Source: Punica granatum (Eukaryota; Streptophyta; Magnoliopsida; Myrtales; Lythraceae). From it: a stretch of 64,000 nt of DNA. The notes beneath the pieces were generated by a model. It was not told the origin of the DNA. It saw nothing but the letters and a program-made list of their open reading frames with translations, and did not search any database. A program made the position numbers and the translations under genes. The stretch is taken from positions 29,513,122-29,577,121 of the forward strand of contig NC_045129.1 in NCBI RefSeq assembly GCF_007655135.1, read 5' to 3'. Of the stretch, positions 22,734 to 34,160 are shown in pieces (the first letter of the stretch is position 1; each line of letters starts with the position of its first letter).

Positions 22734-23822
22734 CTATGCACGCACCAAAGCATAAAGTTCCTTGTCATATGTTGAATAATTCGAAGCGGCTCCACTTGGC
22801 TTCTCACTAAAGTAGGTAATGGGACGTTTTTCCTGCATTAAAACAACACTTATACTAATCCCGGAAACATCTATCTTAAAATTTTTCGAAAAATAAGGTA
22901 AAACTAATAAAGGCGCAGAACAAAGCCTTTTCTTAATCAAATTAAATGCTTGCTCTTGCTCTACTCTCCATTTGAAACTTGTATCTTTCTTAACCACTTC
23001 CATCAATGGTGCAGCTAATGTACTAAAATCACGCACAAATCGCCTATAAAAGCTAGCTAGACCATGAAAACTTCTTGCCTCGGTTACAGATTTCGGCGTT
23101 AACCAGTCCTTGATTGCTTTTACCTTTTCCTTATCAACCTGAATACTCCTGGCACTCACAACAAATCCCAAGAACACAACTCGATCCATGCAAAATATAC
23201 ATTTCTTCAAGTTAGCATATAGGTTTTCATGTCTCAATGCTTAAAGCACACATTGCAAATGATGGATATGATCATTCAAGCTCTTACTATACACCAAAAT
23301 ATCATTGAAATATATAACCACAAATTTTCCAATGAAAGCACGCAAAACATGATTCATGAGCCTCATGAAAGTACTAGGCGCATTAGTTAATCCAAATGGC
23401 ATAACTAACCACTCATACAAATCATGTTTTGTTTTGAAAGCCGTTTTCCACTCATCACCCTCTTTCATCCTAATTTGATGGTATCCACTTTTCAAGTATA
23501 TCTTTGAAAATAAAGCAAAACCATGCAATTCATCAAACATATCATCTAATCAAGGAATGAGATGTCGATACTTTATCGTGATTTTGTTCACAACGCGGCA
23601 ATCAACACACATATGCCAAGAACCATCTTTTTTTGGTACCAACAATACCGGAACCACACAAGTACTTATACTCTCACGCACATGTCCTTTAGCTAACAAC
23701 TTGTCCACTTGGCTTTGAAGCTCTTTTGTCTCCTCCAGATTACTTCGATAAGCTAGCCGGTTCAGAATTGCTGCTCCAGGCACAAAGTCGATTTGATTCT
23801 CTATTCCCTTTATTGTTGGCAA
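22734..23822 (-). pseudogene. Gypsy reverse transcriptase and RNase H, broken
   Basis: The fingers and palm read VPVLLVPKKDGSWHMCVDCR (23550-23822), then [20 protein letters not shown] and [17 protein letters not shown] (23241-23540). The catalytic box is [11 protein letters not shown], so the first active-site Asp of the usual YxDD is Asn. After a stop near 23240 the thumb and RNase H continue (22734-23237): [33 protein letters not shown] and [15 protein letters not shown]. The RNase H active-site segment FKIDVSG is visible near the expected FxLxTDAS position, with Val-Ser replacing the usual Ala-Ser. Confidence 0.87.
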
Positions 23823-24113
23823 ACCCTTGGGTAACTCCTTGGGAAAGAGATCTCCGAGCCCCTACAAAAGAGAGGCAACACAACTTGGCAAAGAGGTATT
23901 AAGGTCAGAGAAATAAGCTTCTTTGTAAACGAACAAGATCATTCGGCGATTAGCTTTGAAAGCACTCTTGATCTCTCTTTCTTTTGCATAGAAACTTATC
24001 TTTTTGTCTTTTCTCTCACTAACTATTTCCTCTCATTTAAAGCTGAGCTCTCTTTCTTTTCACTATCTCGATTTTCTTCCTCTCTATTCTTGCCATTTTC
24101 CTCTCTCACTTGC

Positions 24114-24748
24114 TCACTCTTTTTTTTTTCTTTGAATCTCAGCATCTACCTCACTTTTCTCACAAATGGATCTTTTGATTCGGAGTTGATCTTCATACAC
24201 CTGATTAGGTGTCAATGGAACAAATGTCATCTTTCTTCCATCATTAACAAAGGCATATTGATTCTTAAACCCATCATGCATTGCTTGTCTATCAAATTGC
24301 CATGGCCTCCCAAGTAATAAATGACTAGCATGCTTGGGCATTACATCACAAAGAACTTCATCCTTGTATCTCATAATTGTAAAGGAAACTAGAACTTGCT
24401 TGTTCACCTTCACTTCTTCACTTCCATTCAACCATTGTAGCTTATATGGCCTAGGATACTTCAATGTACGCAATCCTAACTTGTCAACAAGTAACTTACT
24501 AGCCACATTCACACAACTGCCCCATCAATGATCAAACTACAGACTCGATCTTTTACGTGGCGTCTAGCGTGGAATATATTCTCCTTTTGCACATCAACTC
24601 TCTCTTCTTCCTTAATTTTTCCATTAAGTGCTCGCATGATTATTAAGACATTCCCCCTAACAGCATATTCATAATCACTAGAATCATCATGTGTTGGCAT
24701 GGAATCACTTTCCTCTTCTTCGGTTTCAATTTCCCTACTATCTAGCAT
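24114..24748 (-). pseudogene. Gypsy aspartic protease, broken
   Basis: The frame 24509-24748 ends in SLIIDGAVV directly at a stop. The neighbouring frame 24114-24512 then continues NVASKLLVDKLGL and HLLLGRPWQFDR. The catalytic D-G motif is split by an apparent one-base loss just after IIDG. Fold features of retroviral-type proteases (LLLGRPW) are otherwise clear. Confidence 0.8.
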
Positions 24749-25906
24749 GATTATTGCCCTTTTTATTTGGACATTGAGAAGAAATATGCCCAGGCCTCAA
24801 ACACCGAAAACATTTGATATCCTTATTTCTTTGAGGTTGGGATATAGAGTTACCTCTTTCCTTGTTGTCCCCTTGGCTCTTGCTCATGCCCTTTTTAGCA
24901 TTCGATTTGGGTTTCTCCACTGTTCTTGAAATGGCACCCCACTTCGACTTCCAATTTGAAGAAGATCCAAATAAGAACCACTCTCTTGCCTTGCCGATCT
25001 CCCTCTCTTGAGTTGCCGTTCTACTTTCATGGCTATGCTAACTATCTCTTCTATCTCCACATAATGCAGTAACTCCACCACATTAGCAATTTCTTGGTTC
25101 AAACCACATAAAAACCTGGCCATAGTCGCCTCTTCATATTCTTCAATGTTGGTCCGAATCAAAACTATCTCCATCTCCTTGTGGTAGTCTTCCATGCTCT
25201 TTGTTCCATGTCGTAGACTTTGTAATTTTAAATGCAAGTCCCAATAGTAATAAGAGGGAACAAACCGCCTCCGCATGACAACCTTCATCTCATCCCAAGT
25301 CTCAATAAGCCTTTCATGGTTCCTCCTCCTTTCCTTGACCAATTTATCCCACCAAACAATAGCATAGTCGGTGAACTCCACCGCTGCAAGCTTCACTTTC
25401 TTCCCTTCCGAATAATTATGGCAATCAAATACAAGCTCCATATTCCTCTCCCATTTGATGTAAGCATCAGAGTCATTCCTCCCTTGAAATTATGGTATCG
25501 TCATTTTAATACTCCCGATGTTCCTATCTACTCCATCTCTAACTCCTTGATCTCGCTTACCAAGTCTTCTTCCCTCGTTCCTAACTCCTCTGGCTTTCTG
25601 CACACTTCCTACGGATGCCATATCATTATCTTTCTCATAATCTTCATCTTCTTCATCTTGAGGAATCGGTGGTTGGCGGATTAGCCTCCTTGCATTGGGC
25701 ATTTGCACATGCTGCCGAGTTCACTCCCTTTGCATTTGGTCAATTCGTTGATCTTGCACGTCCATCCTATCACAGATATCTCTGAAAACAACTTCCAATC
25801 TCTCGAATTGTTGCTGCATGGCTTTCAAAGTGAAAGAAAAATCTTGTTGGCCGGCATTACTTCCATCACTGGTCGTAGAATCAATGCCTTTTCTTGCGAA
25901 GCTCAT
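24738..25906 (-). pseudogene. Gypsy gag with CCHC zinc knuckle, broken
   Basis: Starting at ATG 25906 there is a short coiled-coil-like region (FERLEVVFRDICDRMD), then a TGA, an acidic segment (DEEDEDYEKDND), then a TAA, and the Ty3 gag core from 25441 with AIVWWDKLV, RRFVPSYYYWDLH and MEDYHKEME. The first three pieces share one frame. The zinc knuckle CFRCLRPGHISSQC (24738-24920) lies in another frame, so there is also a frameshift. Confidence 0.87.
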
Positions 25907-26614
25907 ATTTGCACTATGAAGGAAATTGATGTTAGGACCTCACAACCACTCGCTCATGTGTTTGCTTTCAAATTATTGTCACTCAATACTGGTGCTTTGC
26001 ATAGTTCAATTGGCTTTTTCCCTCTTATAGGCTTTTCTTTCTTGCCTCTTTCCACTCTAATTTCCTCCTGAAATTTCTTTAGAGAACTCAACAACTCACA
26101 AATCAAATGCAACTAGTATGTAATAATTCAATACAACAATTAATATATTGGCCCTAATTTAAACACAAACTAACAAGAAAAATAAATGGTCAAAGGAAAT
26201 TTAAGGAAGAAAGGAAACAAGTAAGAAGGATGGAAAGATTTTAGGAATGGAGAAAGGAATATATCAGAATATTATATGGATGGAAAGATATGGCGGATGA
26301 TATAGGATAGGGAATATAGAAGAAGAGATATTATGTAATTATGGGTACATAATCAATATGGATCAACAAGAAAGGGAAATAACAATTTTAGAATGGTCTG
26401 ATGTAAGGAATTCCAATCAAATTGACATCGACAACTCCTTTCTTTTCTTTCGATCCTTTTTTTTCAGCTCTTTTTTTTTGCCGAATTTGTTTTTTTTTTT
26501 TTGGAACTTCTCTTTTTTTTTTTCCTTTTGACAATCCGCAACGGATAAACTAGATTGAACGAAATTCAGCAAATTAAAACAAAAAGGATAGGATAAACCT
26601 AATTTGGAGCTTGA

Positions 26615-26627
26615 TACTCTGATACCA
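26615..26627 (-). promoter_or_regulatory. Gypsy primer-binding site (tRNA-Met)
   Basis: On the minus strand TGGTATCAGAG follows the 5' LTR after a 3-base spacer. Confidence 0.88.
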
Positions 26628-26630
26628 AAA

Positions 26631-27365
26631 TGATGTGGACTTCACGAAAGATTGTGAAACCCGACGAACAACTTGGATTGATTCCCATATCGCCAAATAC
26701 AGATTCAGATAAAGATGACTATTGTCCCGTTGTTTATAGAGAAACAAAAACCAATAATATCAAAAAAGGATTATTGACCCGTTGCTTATGAAGAAACAAT
26801 AACTAATAATATCAAATTATGCCGAACCTCACAATTTATCACACTTGATCGTTCGAAGGAGTTCAATGAAGAACAAATGAGAAAACCTCACCAAAATAGT
26901 CTAACCTCTTATTAGCTACTTTTCTTCCTTTATATAAGCCTAGGAGAAATTGGAAAGTAATAAACTTGGCAACTATAATAACCTTAATATTTTCAAGCCA
27001 GAAATAACAAAGGAAATTAAATAAAGGCCACGTAGAATAGTTGGCATTCTTTTTATTCCGTCTTCAGCACCTCTCGGCTTTCTTTATGCGTCTACTCCAA
27101 ATTTGGGTAAGCTATCGACTATCTCATGACAAGTCAATTGAATAAAGTGTCATTTGGAGGCCCAATTGAATTAGACTCCTCTTGGCCCAAAAAGCCCATC
27201 ATTAAGCTCTCCATAGCTTGTTGGATTTATCTTGCTTTCGCTCGTATGATTGGCCCACTCGGAACATACAAGCCTCTAAGATCTAGTGCTTTAGCTCCCT
27301 CTTCACGAATCTGACTTCCAAGCTCGTGTGCATCAGCCTCATCATCATGCTCGTGATCCTCATCA
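26631..27365 (-). repeat. Gypsy 5' LTR (735 bp)
   Basis: Begins TGATGTGGAC and ends CCTCATCA on the plus strand, and is homologous throughout to 20369-21100. On the minus strand a TATA-like TTATATAAAGG at about 26929-26938 is the probable element promoter. Confidence 0.92.
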
Positions 27366-27745
27366 CCTCTTGTTAGTCAGAAGATCCAAGTGTTGAACTC
27401 GTGGTCGTCTATCTGTCTAAGCAAGTAGAGAAAGCTTGCCTCGTAATCCAATTATCCCTCTCCTCTTGCCCGAGTGTGGAAGAAGCCCATCTCATGATTA
27501 TTAGTCACGAGTACGAAAGTCCAAACCCGACACGAAGTTAATTCTTGAGTGTGGTCCTTTAAGTCCGTGTGGCACGTGTAGGTGTAGTATCAAGGTCACA
27601 GGCCGAACGTAGAGTTGAATCCTACACGAAAAAATGAAATTGAAAACTACTATTTCATAAGAGATTGGATAATACAACCTATTAGTTCGAGCTTTTAGGT
27701 TGGAAATAGGTTCAATCGTTTATAGAGCATAGGAAATTTTTTACA

Positions 27746-28180
27746 AATGTTCTTACTCTTTGACTCAAGATTTAGATTATCTATCAATAAGCCTAAAATG
27801 AAAATTTAAAAGAATAAGCGCCAAAAGAAAAAAAAAAGTATATGAGCAAACAGTTATATTGTATGCTCTATGTGGCCCTCATAATCAATGAAAACTCTTT
27901 GCAAACTCAATAATTTGAAACAAAGTGAAGCTAAAACCGAGTTCAATGTCCAATTTTGACCTTGTGAAGATCAATTAGAAGATGCATTGTCAAAGAGAAA
28001 GTCAGAGAGAAGAGAGCAATGAAATGTAGGAAAATGAGAATATTGTATTTGTGTAGGTTTGATACTGACTTGGTGAATAGCATCATCATTACTCAAATTG
28101 CATTTGGTTCCTTTGTCAAAGGCTTTTGGTATGCATGTGCGTGAAAGTTGATTTAAATTTCCTTGGCCCACAGGATTCTC
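27746..28180 (+). repeat. Segmental repeat unit, copy 2 (right part)
   Basis: This continues the 3' flank of response-regulator copy 2 after the TRIM and gypsy insertion. It aligns with about 4295-4860 of copy 1 through 'aatgttctta', 'tcaatgtccaattttg' and 'gcatttggttccttt'. Confidence 0.75.
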
Positions 28181-28576
28181 ACATTTGGTTTTGTCATGAT
28201 AATTCATATTCTCCCTTGCACATTCTCAATCAACTAGTAATGTAGACTACCACCAGGAGGTGAGAATGTGGATTACCACCTCATGGTAAAATAAAATAAG
28301 TGTAATATAGTAAGGTTTCTAGTAATGTTAATTGAATTACCAAACGTGATAATTTGGATAACTGATAATTTAATTGGTAGGAATCTATGTTGTGACAATG
28401 TGGATTACTAGTAATCATATATCCGGCAATGCCCCAAACACCACAAGGGGAAAAACCCAACATACTAGTTGTTTAAAAAATTTTGTCAGCTGCATTAGTA
28501 TGGTGGGCAACAAATAACCAAACCGCGTAACCAAACGAGACCTTAGTTGTTTTACCACAGCCACCATCTTCCTTTT

Positions 28577-28613
<37 letters not shown>

Positions 28614-29320
28614 AATTTTTTTAGTTAAGTATGGAATATTTACTTGAAGTGATCACTAATTTAGCTAGTCTCTTTTTTATTTATGGCCAACGTCCTACTT
28701 TTTTGTAGGCAAGGCAAGTTTACAATAAGACTACTCATTTCGACAGTTATTTGATTATGAATACAAGATCTTTTTCATGATTTTCGAAACTGTAAAAGTA
28801 TCTCGTTTTGGCCTAGGCTTGATGAAACAATCGGAAAGAGCCCTTAAGCACATCATTGATCAAACAGTTTGATAAAAGTGGAACAAATGACATAGGAGTA
28901 ACCTCAGAAGACGGTTTTGAAGATATATCATGAGTCCTGAAGTGTCTCCCCTTGAGTTTTTCTCTTTCGGCATCTATTTTTAAAAAAATAGTACGATGTG
29001 CTTAGTGATATTTTCCTCCAAGGATTGTACGTGCAAAACGACTTTCAAAAACAAAGTGCGATCCCGGTGGTCTTGTCTTAAAACTCTATCACTCGTATTT
29101 TCCAATAAAAATGACATCTTAATATTCGTTGATCGATAACAGCTCAAAACCTTTGATTACCACATTTTATTCAATAGAAGAAAGATTCGTGACGGAAAAA
29201 TCAATATTTTCACTTAGCAAAAAATATTCATTTTGGGGTGTTTCCAATCAGATAATTATTTCCCGAATTTATAAATATTTTTCGATAAATTTCTTTGCTT
29301 GAATGTGCTTAAGACCTTCA
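28181..29320. other. Unannotated DNA with MITE-like tract and (TA)n microsatellite
   Basis: No gene is recognised. Around 28250-28550 the repeated words 'gtggattac' and 'ccaaac' suggest a degraded MITE, but I found no clean termini. A (TA)n run lies at about 28580-28607. Confidence 0.4.
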
Positions 29321-32300
29321 AAATGGGTGAAAATAAATTTTTTCAAGAAGTTTAAGGGCTGAGGCGCAATTAGATCCGACCGGATTAGTTGAGATCGAAT
29401 TAATTGAACCCAATTCCGTCTTTTGGAGAATACTAGGAGGGCAGGCGCCGGTACTGCCCAGCTTCCAGCTGTCCGATCTTAATCGGACGGACAGCGGGCT
29501 CACACTAGACCTCCGAATTTTTAAAATTCCTCTCATTTTAACCCCTGTATTTTTTAAAATTACAAATCGAGCCCAGACTCCCCTTCCTTTATAAATAGAG
29601 AGTCATTTACTAGACAAAGGATTTTTTAACCACTCTCATGTGCTGGAATCTACTAAATTGATCCAAAATTCCTCAAATTATACCTAAATACTATCCGAAG
29701 TAGTAAGGAAATACCCAGTGGACATCTCGAGATACTGCCCGAGTGTCGTGTTGCCGAATTCGGTTAATCAAGGTATACCCCATCTATTTACACCCTCCGA
29801 TTGGTTGCAAATTTGAGCTCTCTAGCTTGGGTTTGGACCGATTGATCATTCATTCCTTCATCTTTCGAACTTCGATGTAATTGTATGGTGGAATATGCTC
29901 TTTATTTACTATTTTCTTTATTTTTCGATTACTTTAATCTTGCTTTTTGATTCCCTTTGACATTCCCCATTCGAATCTCTTGATGTCGGAAGCTCCGACG
30001 AAGGAAAAGAGGTTGGGATGTAAAAGATTGGACCATTCTTTGATGATTATTTAAATACTTGCTTGATATGTGTTCATATGAAGAATGATGGTTGAATACA
30101 TGCGGCCAAGGGGATGGATATCTCGCTTATATGTGCTAAATTGGGTTAGATTTGTTAGATTTGGTTGAAATGGAGTTTGCTAGGTTCGGGTCTTAGGTGG
30201 CTGAGAAGGCTAGTTGCTTAATTAGTCCGAAATTGACTTGAACTTGCATGAGTAGCTGTCGGGTCTTGAGTTTAGAGTGGTAGCTGAGAGGATTTTAGCT
30301 GGCTCAAATGGCTAGAAATTGAGTAGTTGGTCTCGGCCATTTAGAGGATTAAGTGGGAAATGATTAATTTATCACTCTTGGCAAGAGAAGTGAAATGATT
30401 CTGTGATGATTCCTTGTCTCGGCCATTTAGGGATTTTAGCTAAAATTGATCAAATTGGTTCATATACATTGAATAAAGGAAATGGCGGAGTCTGTGACTA
30501 ATTGAATGTGTGCCGAGACTAATTTTGTGAGTCCAAGTGTCAATTTCATGTTTAACATTTAGGGATTTTAGCTAAAATTGATCAAATTGGTTCATATACA
30601 TTGAATAAAGGAAATGGCAGAGTCTGTGACTAATTGAATGTGTGCCGAGACTAATTTTGTGAGTCCAAGTGTCAATTTCATGTTTAATTGGCCAATTGGA
30701 GTCCAACTCCGTTAGTCTTGTACACGCGACATTTGAATAATGGGAATCGGGAGTAAATTACCCGTTTAGAATAAAAGTCATACGCTTAATTGGAATAGGC
30801 CTACGTGACCTTGAGGGTTAGGACTCTTAGAGTGGGGTTTTAATTTTGATCAAGTCCTTATTTGGCTAAAAATTGGAATTAATAAGTTAAATGTTTGACT
30901 TGATTGAAAATCCGTTAATTAAAAATTGGTTATTCACTTGAAGTCGACATTTAATTCATGTCATTGGGGATAATCAACTCATTAAAAGTGTCCTAGGAAT
31001 AAAATCGAAGGCTATTTTAGTCTTGAGGGTCTGAAGAACATCTTTTTTTAAAAAAAAAATTTAGATAATTAATGAATAATCACGTAAACTTGACTTAATA
31101 AAATTGTGAAAATGATAAAAAAAAAGACGAAATGTGTAAATAGAACAACTAGACTTAGGTAAATATAATAGCTTGTTTAGTTTTAGGATTAAAATTTTAT
31201 TCTATTCAATTCAACTTTATTCTTTCACAAATTCAACATTAAATCATTATTGTTTTGTCTTTTTCTTTATTTTAATAATAACATCTCACTCATATTTTTT
31301 TCTCATCATTTTTATAATAAATTTTTAATAATAAATTTATTATCTACTTTACATCAATACACACACATATCTATATTCTCACACATCCATATATTTTTCA
31401 ACATTTGTAATAATTATTTTTTGTCTTTTATTATTCCCCAAAATTGAGTTAAGTTGAGTTAAAATCTCAACTCAAAAACCCACACACACCAAGCTAAGAG
31501 CCCATTGGCCGCCAACTTCCTATGACCACCTGGTCCATTTATATGCGTTGGCCCAATAAAGCCCATTGGAGGCCTATGTAGAATGAACGGATGAATGATA
31601 AACAGATGATGAATGTATGGGCCATAAATGGATGAGATGGATCAATGTCTATGTATCCAGGACATATGAGTACGTGTGTGACGTACGAATGATGTAATTT
31701 GTATATTTATACTTGTATATCTACATATGTACATGAATACGACCTAGACCTCTAGGATTAAACAATTGGTCAATAAATAAAACAAGTGCTAGGTAGCAAA
31801 CCTATGAGGGTAGCTATCTCGGGCGATGTCTAGCAGGCGTCGACATCATAACGAAATCCCTGAGTCTAGATTTCTGGTTCAAGACCAAGTCCAAATAACA
31901 AGTCTCTAGAAGGTTAGTATTTTGACCCCTTTAGAGACTTAGGTTGCTTACTGTCAACTCAAAAGGTGTACTGGTGACTTTAGTTTGGTCCTAAGTCACA
32001 GACTAATTTACCCTATTCAAGTAGCTTAGCGGGCCTAAAAACCCTAATGGATAGAAGTGAAGGTGATCACTTCAAATTAGGCTCCTTAAGACCTATTACT
32101 TTCGATCATGATTTTCTAAATTCAGATTTTGAAAAGTCACATCAAGAAAAGCAAGTAAAAGTTTTACTTTTATTTCGTATGACATATTAATGAGTATAAC
32201 TTTTTTGAAAAATGATTATTTATTCACAATTAAGAGTTCATAATTTCTACACATAAATAGTTTATCATTTATTTCAGTTCTATTTTATAGTAGTTATTTT

Positions 32301-32829
32301 ATGAATGAATATCATAAACCAAAAGGTAAATAATACCATGTATCCCAATCTTTTAATATTTTCTCAAATTTGGCCCAATCTTTAAAATTAGCACGAGGCA
32401 ACCAAATCGTTAGGACTCAGTGTCAAATCAATCCCATAGTAAAATTTTCAACTTTTTTGGACGAATAATCTGACGTGGCACGTTATTTTTGAACGGTAAT
32501 GATGTGGAGTGTGTGTGGGCCCCTCTTACCGTTGGCTGACTTGAAGAGTCCATCGAGGCAACTTCGAGCTGACTGTTCTCATTGCTCATGCCACTAATTT
32601 GTGAATTCTTGTATACTACAGAAAGCTCGTATATATAACTATAGTTTGGAGGCAATTCTCAAGTCAAAAAGTCCAGAAACAAGCTAGAAAACTATCGTTG
32701 AAATTCGATTTTCATCACGCATGGTAGAAATTTTGATGAGCTATATCTCTCAAACCGTTCAATGAAATTACGAGCCGTCAATTGCTATAACTTCCTTGCA
32801 GCATGAAGAATCTTACCATGTATCAAAAG
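29321..32829. other. Repeat-like non-coding region, possibly old solo LTR sequence
   Basis: No coding domain is visible. A TATA-like 'tttataaatagagag' near 29590 sits in a promoter-like setting, and the text from about 29330 to 31020 has the base composition and style of a long LTR. I could not find a matching partner or TG...CA ends with a duplication. A 132-bp tandem duplication inside it is listed separately. Around 31500-32100 there is another repeat-like block without recognisable features. Confidence 0.3.
30427..30690 (+). repeat. 132-bp direct tandem duplication, two copies
   Basis: The unit starting 'atttagggattttagct' occurs twice back to back (offset 132 bases). I see essentially one difference (GGCGG versus GGCAG). 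Near-identity suggests a recent slippage or unequal exchange. Confidence 0.85.
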
Positions 32830-33517
32830 GAAAAAATTAACAAGGGTCATGTCTAATACTTTTTAGAAGTTATTAACTATAGATCTCATCAGACGCGAAT
32901 ATTAATTAAAAGTCAAGTTTTTTGATTGTTAGACTTTCAAGATTTTCATGATTTTTCTTTCTTAGAATTAAGATGATAGCTATTATAGCGCAAGTCAGAT
33001 ATTTTGTTTCATTGCAGGCATTTATTTCCTCTTTTTTTAAGCTATACAACAAAGTTAAAAATCAATATCTCACTTGAATATAGTATGCGCAAAGAGATTT
33101 TTTTCCTTGTATAAATTCAGGATCTCAATGTAAACATTTGTTATACAATGTCGGGCCCATTTCACCAAAATTTCACATTTAGGTACCATTATGTCATTAC
33201 ATCTTCATGTTTTGATTACTGTTTACCCACATATACTATTCTATGCTTATCAATACCGAACCGCATTTTTTGGTATTATTTCACCGAAGTCACAACAGAG
33301 ATTTCCTTCTCTAAAAGCCTAAGACATAAATGTGCATCTCATTTAGATTATAATAACACTAGCAACTAGGTAAACTTGTTACAATTATTGAAATTTTTGT
33401 TGTTCAATTTTTTCTCATTTAATGAATTCCATAAAATAAAACCCCAAAGGTATTTTCCTCGTAAGCACAACATCAAACTAGCATCAAACAATCATATCTC
33501 ACCAAATTGATGTTGTT
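32830..33517 (+). repeat. Segmental repeat unit, copy 3 (upstream part)
   Basis: This aligns with about 2335-3455 of copy 1, with some internal deletion. Markers include 'tatagatctcatcaga', 'tgtcattacatcttc', 'catctcatttagattataa' and 'tctcaccaaattgat'. Homology is lost at 33517 and resumes just before the start codon at about 34131. Confidence 0.78.
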
Positions 33518-34130
33518 AGTCTTGGGAATTTTCGAACTTCATTAATTTGAGGTTGGCCCACAATTATTCTAATATTGGCAAAGTGGAGCAAATGTGTAAA
33601 TCTTGAATGTCATGGTACCAAGTTCTGAGAGATGAAGATTTTTATGAGAAAATGTTTGAAAAGACACAATTAGTAGTTAACTACACGTATTCTTTTAAAC
33701 GTAAAGTCATTTCTCTTTACCCTAATTGACATTTCCTTTTGAAGAGACACAAAGTGTCTTATAAAATGATGTTTTCTGCATCATATGGCACAATATGAAA
33801 ACATTCTCATCAGAAAATTCTGTTGTCTCCCCTCTTTCTCATATTTTTCACATTGCTTTTGTTCTCCGTTTGCTACAAAAGACTTAGAACAAGAATCTAT
33901 AATCCTACAAACATCTATCGGTTCTCAAGGGATTGATTTTGTCAGTGCAAGAAGCAGTTGGTCATTGATTTCGTTGTATCCTGGAGGTTTACTCACGGAT
34001 GTCCCGATCACACACATCGGTGAGGCAAATAAAGTCTTCAGGAAAGTGATCACATTCGTAGAAGCCATCTCTCCTATTATTTCGTTTTCGCAAGCCTGGA
34101 GATCCCACTCCAACAGTTGGTAGCTTGAAG
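33518..34130. other. Unidentified insertion in the 5' leader of response-regulator copy 3
   Basis: About 0.6 kb that is absent from copies 1 and 2 separates the upstream homology from the start codon. It has overlapping open frames on both strands (33785-34123 plus, 112 aa; and minus frames at 33925-34278 and 33989-34285 that run into the neighbouring LTR). I recognise none of the peptides. No terminal repeats or target duplication were found. It could be a decayed transposon carrying captured sequence. Confidence 0.4.
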
Positions 34131-34148
34131 ACAAATAAGAGAAAAATG

Positions 34149-34160
34149 ATGGATGGAAGC
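34149..34160 (+). pseudogene. Response regulator copy 3: first four codons, cut by a solo LTR
   Basis: ATGGATGGAAGC matches the first four codons of copy 1 (ATGGAGGGAAGC) with one change, preceded by leader sequence similar to copy 1 ('gaagacaaataagagaa' against 'gaaggaacaataaataaaagaa'). The solo LTR starts at the next base. The last five bases GAAGC are the target-site duplication. Confidence 0.8.

Larger units (their letters stand above)
20369..27365 (-). mobile_element. Ty3/gypsy LTR retrotransposon, 7.0 kb
   Basis: Two LTRs (20369-21100 and 26631-27365) are flanked by a perfect 5-bp target-site duplication CCTCT (20364-20368 and 27366-27370). On the minus strand the order is tRNA-Met primer site, gag with a CCHC knuckle, protease, reverse transcriptase, RNase H, integrase, polypurine tract, which is the Ty3/gypsy order. 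The last pol frame runs into the 3' LTR, a trait I associate with chromoviruses of the CRM type; no chromodomain was confirmed. Many stops and frameshifts show that it is inactive. Confidence 0.95.
19721..27745 (+). mobile_element. TRIM-like tandem element (LTR-int-LTR-int-LTR), split by a gypsy insertion
   Basis: Three related LTR-like blocks lie at 19721-19792 (shortened), about 20130-20273 and 27610-27745. They share words such as 'gagttgaatcc' and 'gagctttt'. The first two are each followed by a degenerate tRNA-Met primer site and a ~340-bp non-coding internal part with 'gggctcacaccacac' or 'tggactcacaccacatc'. This small, protein-free design fits terminal-repeat retrotransposons in miniature. 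The 3' part of the second internal region resumes at 27371 after the gypsy element. The host sequence continues at 27746 with 'aatgttctta', matching copy 1 near 4295. Confidence 0.55.

Noticed and set aside
24090..26071. Plus-strand ORFs rich in Phe/Leu/Ser at 24.1-26.1 kb
   Set aside because: They are antisense shadows of gypsy gag and protease.
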